From contig OY725488.1 in the NCBI GenBank assembly GCA_963281255.1, positions 5,479,925-5,543,924 of the forward strand: DNA of 64,000 nucleotides, given 5' to 3'. Made by a program: the position numbers and the translations under genes. The notes below the pieces were generated by a model, which saw only the letters and a list, made by a program, of their open reading frames with translations, was not told where the DNA came from and did not search any database. Numbering within the stretch: the stretch's first letter is position 1; every line of letters starts with the position of its first letter. Origin of the DNA: Aphrocallistes beatrix. Its lineage: Eukaryota > Porifera > Hexactinellida > Sceptrulophora > Aphrocallistidae. Shown piece by piece: positions 62,564 through 64,000 of this stretch.

Positions 62564-64000
62564 ATGGACATTTCCAGATTTTCAGATCCAGACTTTGAGG
62601 TTAAGAGTTGGATAAACGAGATGCTCTCGCCCTCCCAGAAAGGCGAACCGGTGCAGACCTCGCCCGGCACTTCTCCCTTCGAAGTGCAGGCCTCCAACTT
62701 GATGATGAAGCTGCAGCTCATGGTGCAGGAGCTGCAGAGCAAGGTGCAGGAGGCCGGACACCGGATGGTCTCTTCCATTCCTAAAACGGTCCGCGACCTG
62801 GAATCTCTGAAGTTGGAGGCCCGCAGTCTGAGACAGGAGTTGGGGCAGATCGACAGGCAGGTGGACATCTTCAAGCAGGACTACAGTCTGGACGTGCAGA
62901 GCCTGAAGTCGCTGGACGCAGTCAAGCGCCGCCTGGAGCTGAGCATCAACGACTTGAAAGAGGCGAACAACTGGAGCGTGCTCACCCAAGACCTGGACGA
63001 AATTCTGTACAGCAAGGACCCGCAGCAGATCTCCCAGCGCATCTCCAACCTGAACAGGTGTCTCCAGCTGTTGAAGCGGGAGAGCGACCTCAATGTGTCG
63101 CAGACAGAGCAGGTGGCACTGGTTGGCGGAATGCAGCGAGAACTCAGACAGATCCTGGCCGCTCCCCTCTCACACGCCCTCTCCTCTCACGACCTGAAGG
63201 AGGCGACTACCCTCATCAACTTGACGCTAGAGGCAGACATTCCGGACCTCCTCCCCCTTTTGTACTCGCAACACTGCCAGGAGGTGTTAGACCGGAAGTG
63301 GGAGGAGTTAGAGGAAGCCGATCTCAGAGACAAAATTCAACAATTTTTTCAATTTCTTGTTACTTTTTGGGAGACAGAGCTCAACTTTTCGCTCACTTGC
63401 TTCCCCTCTCCTCTCCAAGTTCTCTGTTCATCTCTTTCCAAATCTCTCTCCAAGGAATGCAGCTTATTCAGACAAATGCTGCTTTCGGAGTTCCCGCTAG
63501 AATCTCCGTACAAAGACTTCACAGCTCACTTTCCACAGCTGATCGCCATCAAGTCTAACGCAGACCTTTTCATTGCGCATTTTGAAGGGAGCGTTTTACC
63601 GATGCTCAACTCCGAGTCAGGTGGGCCTACTGAAGAGGATTTGAGCGCAGCACAGCTGCTCTGGTCCACTCTCCACTCCCCCTTCCAGCCCTACCTGCTC
63701 CAATACCTGCAGATAGGCCGAGCACTCACAGCTGACTTCCTCTCCAGCACCTGCCCTGCCCCAGCCAGCCAGAGCTTGGAGCTGTTCTCGGAGGAGATCA
63801 ACACCTCCGCACAGCACCTCACGTCCTACCTGGGCCAGCAGCTCCACACCTGCTGCTCCTTCTCCGGAGGTCTGCTGTTCCACGAGCTGGTGCAGCTCAC
63901 CGACAGTTGCTGCGAGCAGTTCTGCAACATCTGGACTCAGCGCGTGGAGGGGTTCCCTCTCGAGCACAAGGACTCCTCCTTGCTGGGACATCTCTTCTCG
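62564..64000 (+). CDS. COG7: conserved oligomeric Golgi complex subunit 7, 5' part
   Basis: The frame opens at ATG 62564 and is still open at the window end (479 codons). It starts MDISRFSDPDFEVKSWINEM, matching the MDFSKFLADDFDVKEWIN start of human COG7, then MKLQLMVQELQSKVQEAGHR, IPKTVRDLESLKLEARSLR, SLDAVKRRLELSINDLKEANNW, and, later, LSHALSSHDLKEATTLI. COG7 belongs to lobe B of the COG tether, which guides intra-Golgi retrograde vesicles and so maintains glycosyltransferase localisation. Residues up to about 130 are predicted coiled coil, as in the family. Human COG7 has 770 residues, so roughly 290 lie beyond the window. GC content is higher than in EDRF1. Confidence 0.93.
   Translation, partial: MDISRFSDPDFEVKSWINEMLSPSQKGEPVQTSPGTSPFEVQASNLMMKLQLMVQELQSKVQEAGHRMVSSIPKTVRDLESLKLEARSLRQELGQIDRQVDIFKQDYSLDVQSLKSLDAVKRRLELSINDLKEANNWSVLTQDLDEILYSKDPQQISQRISNLNRCLQLLKRESDLNVSQTEQVALVGGMQRELRQILAAPLSHALSSHDLKEATTLINLTLEADIPDLLPLLYSQHCQEVLDRKWEELEEADLRDKIQQFFQFLVTFWETELNFSLTCFPSPLQVLCSSLSKSLSKECSLFRQMLLSEFPLESPYKDFTAHFPQLIAIKSNADLFIAHFEGSVLPMLNSESGGPTEEDLSAAQLLWSTLHSPFQPYLLQYLQIGRALTADFLSSTCPAPASQSLELFSEEINTSAQHLTSYLGQQLHTCCSFSGGLLFHELVQLTDSCCEQFCNIWTQRVEGFPLEHKDSSLLGHLFS

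Overview
The window is nuclear DNA of an animal. Genes that can be named by eye are metazoan: an Ig-TIR receptor, a TRAF-type protein, an SLC6 transporter, an adducin-like protein, ANCHR/ZFYVE19, FBXO36, TMEM17, a SMYD lysine methyltransferase, the mitochondrial ketone-body enzyme OXCT1, EDRF1, COG7 and a two-domain cap methyltransferase. Most long genes lie in a single exon, and the introns that can be placed are short (108, 363 and 60 bp), with one exception of 5.3 kb. An Ig-TIR receptor, a TKL kinase and few introns fit an early-branching, compact animal genome. A sponge (possibly a glass sponge) is my best guess, but this is inference. Coding DNA is clearly more GC-rich than the AT-rich DNA between genes.

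Layout: 0.1-10.3 kb holds kinase (partial), SLC6, adducin-like, ANCHR-like and FBXO36, all on +. A CCDC34-like gene spans 12.4-18.3 kb; its large intron contains a same-strand TRAF-type gene and several repeats. A two-membrane-segment protein follows at 19.1 kb. From 20 to 36 kb there is almost no intact gene: nested repeats, a truncated hAT element, a decayed ABCA transporter and a LINE reverse-transcriptase scrap. At 36.5-39.4 kb lies a 960-residue protein joining a CMTR2-like unit to a G-patch plus CMTR1-like unit. After more repeats come a PPxY membrane protein (-), TMEM17 (+), the Ig-TIR receptor (-), a SMYD protein (-), OXCT1 (+), EDRF1 (+) and COG7 (+, cut by the window end).

The gaps are dominated by foldback DNA. 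Three architectures recur. (1) Elements whose inverted termini are arrays of one short word, each family with its own word. Four have duplications of 8-10 bp at both ends (7354-7775, 31308-31672, 45757-46290, 58332-58455), resembling FoldBack/NOF-type Mutator elements. (2) Long, nearly complete palindromes of 0.5-2 kb sharing one core sequence; two have exact 7-bp duplications (27264-28322, 32618-34625), like Galileo/P-type foldbacks. (3) Tc1/mariner-type MITEs ending in TA. In two places an element sits inside another and the undisturbed mirror arm of the host shows the empty site.

Most genes are unrelated housekeeping, ciliary (TMEM17, CCDC34-like) or membrane functions. The Ig-TIR receptor, TRAF-type protein and TKL kinase could belong to one innate signalling pathway, but they are not clustered and nothing in the sequence proves it.
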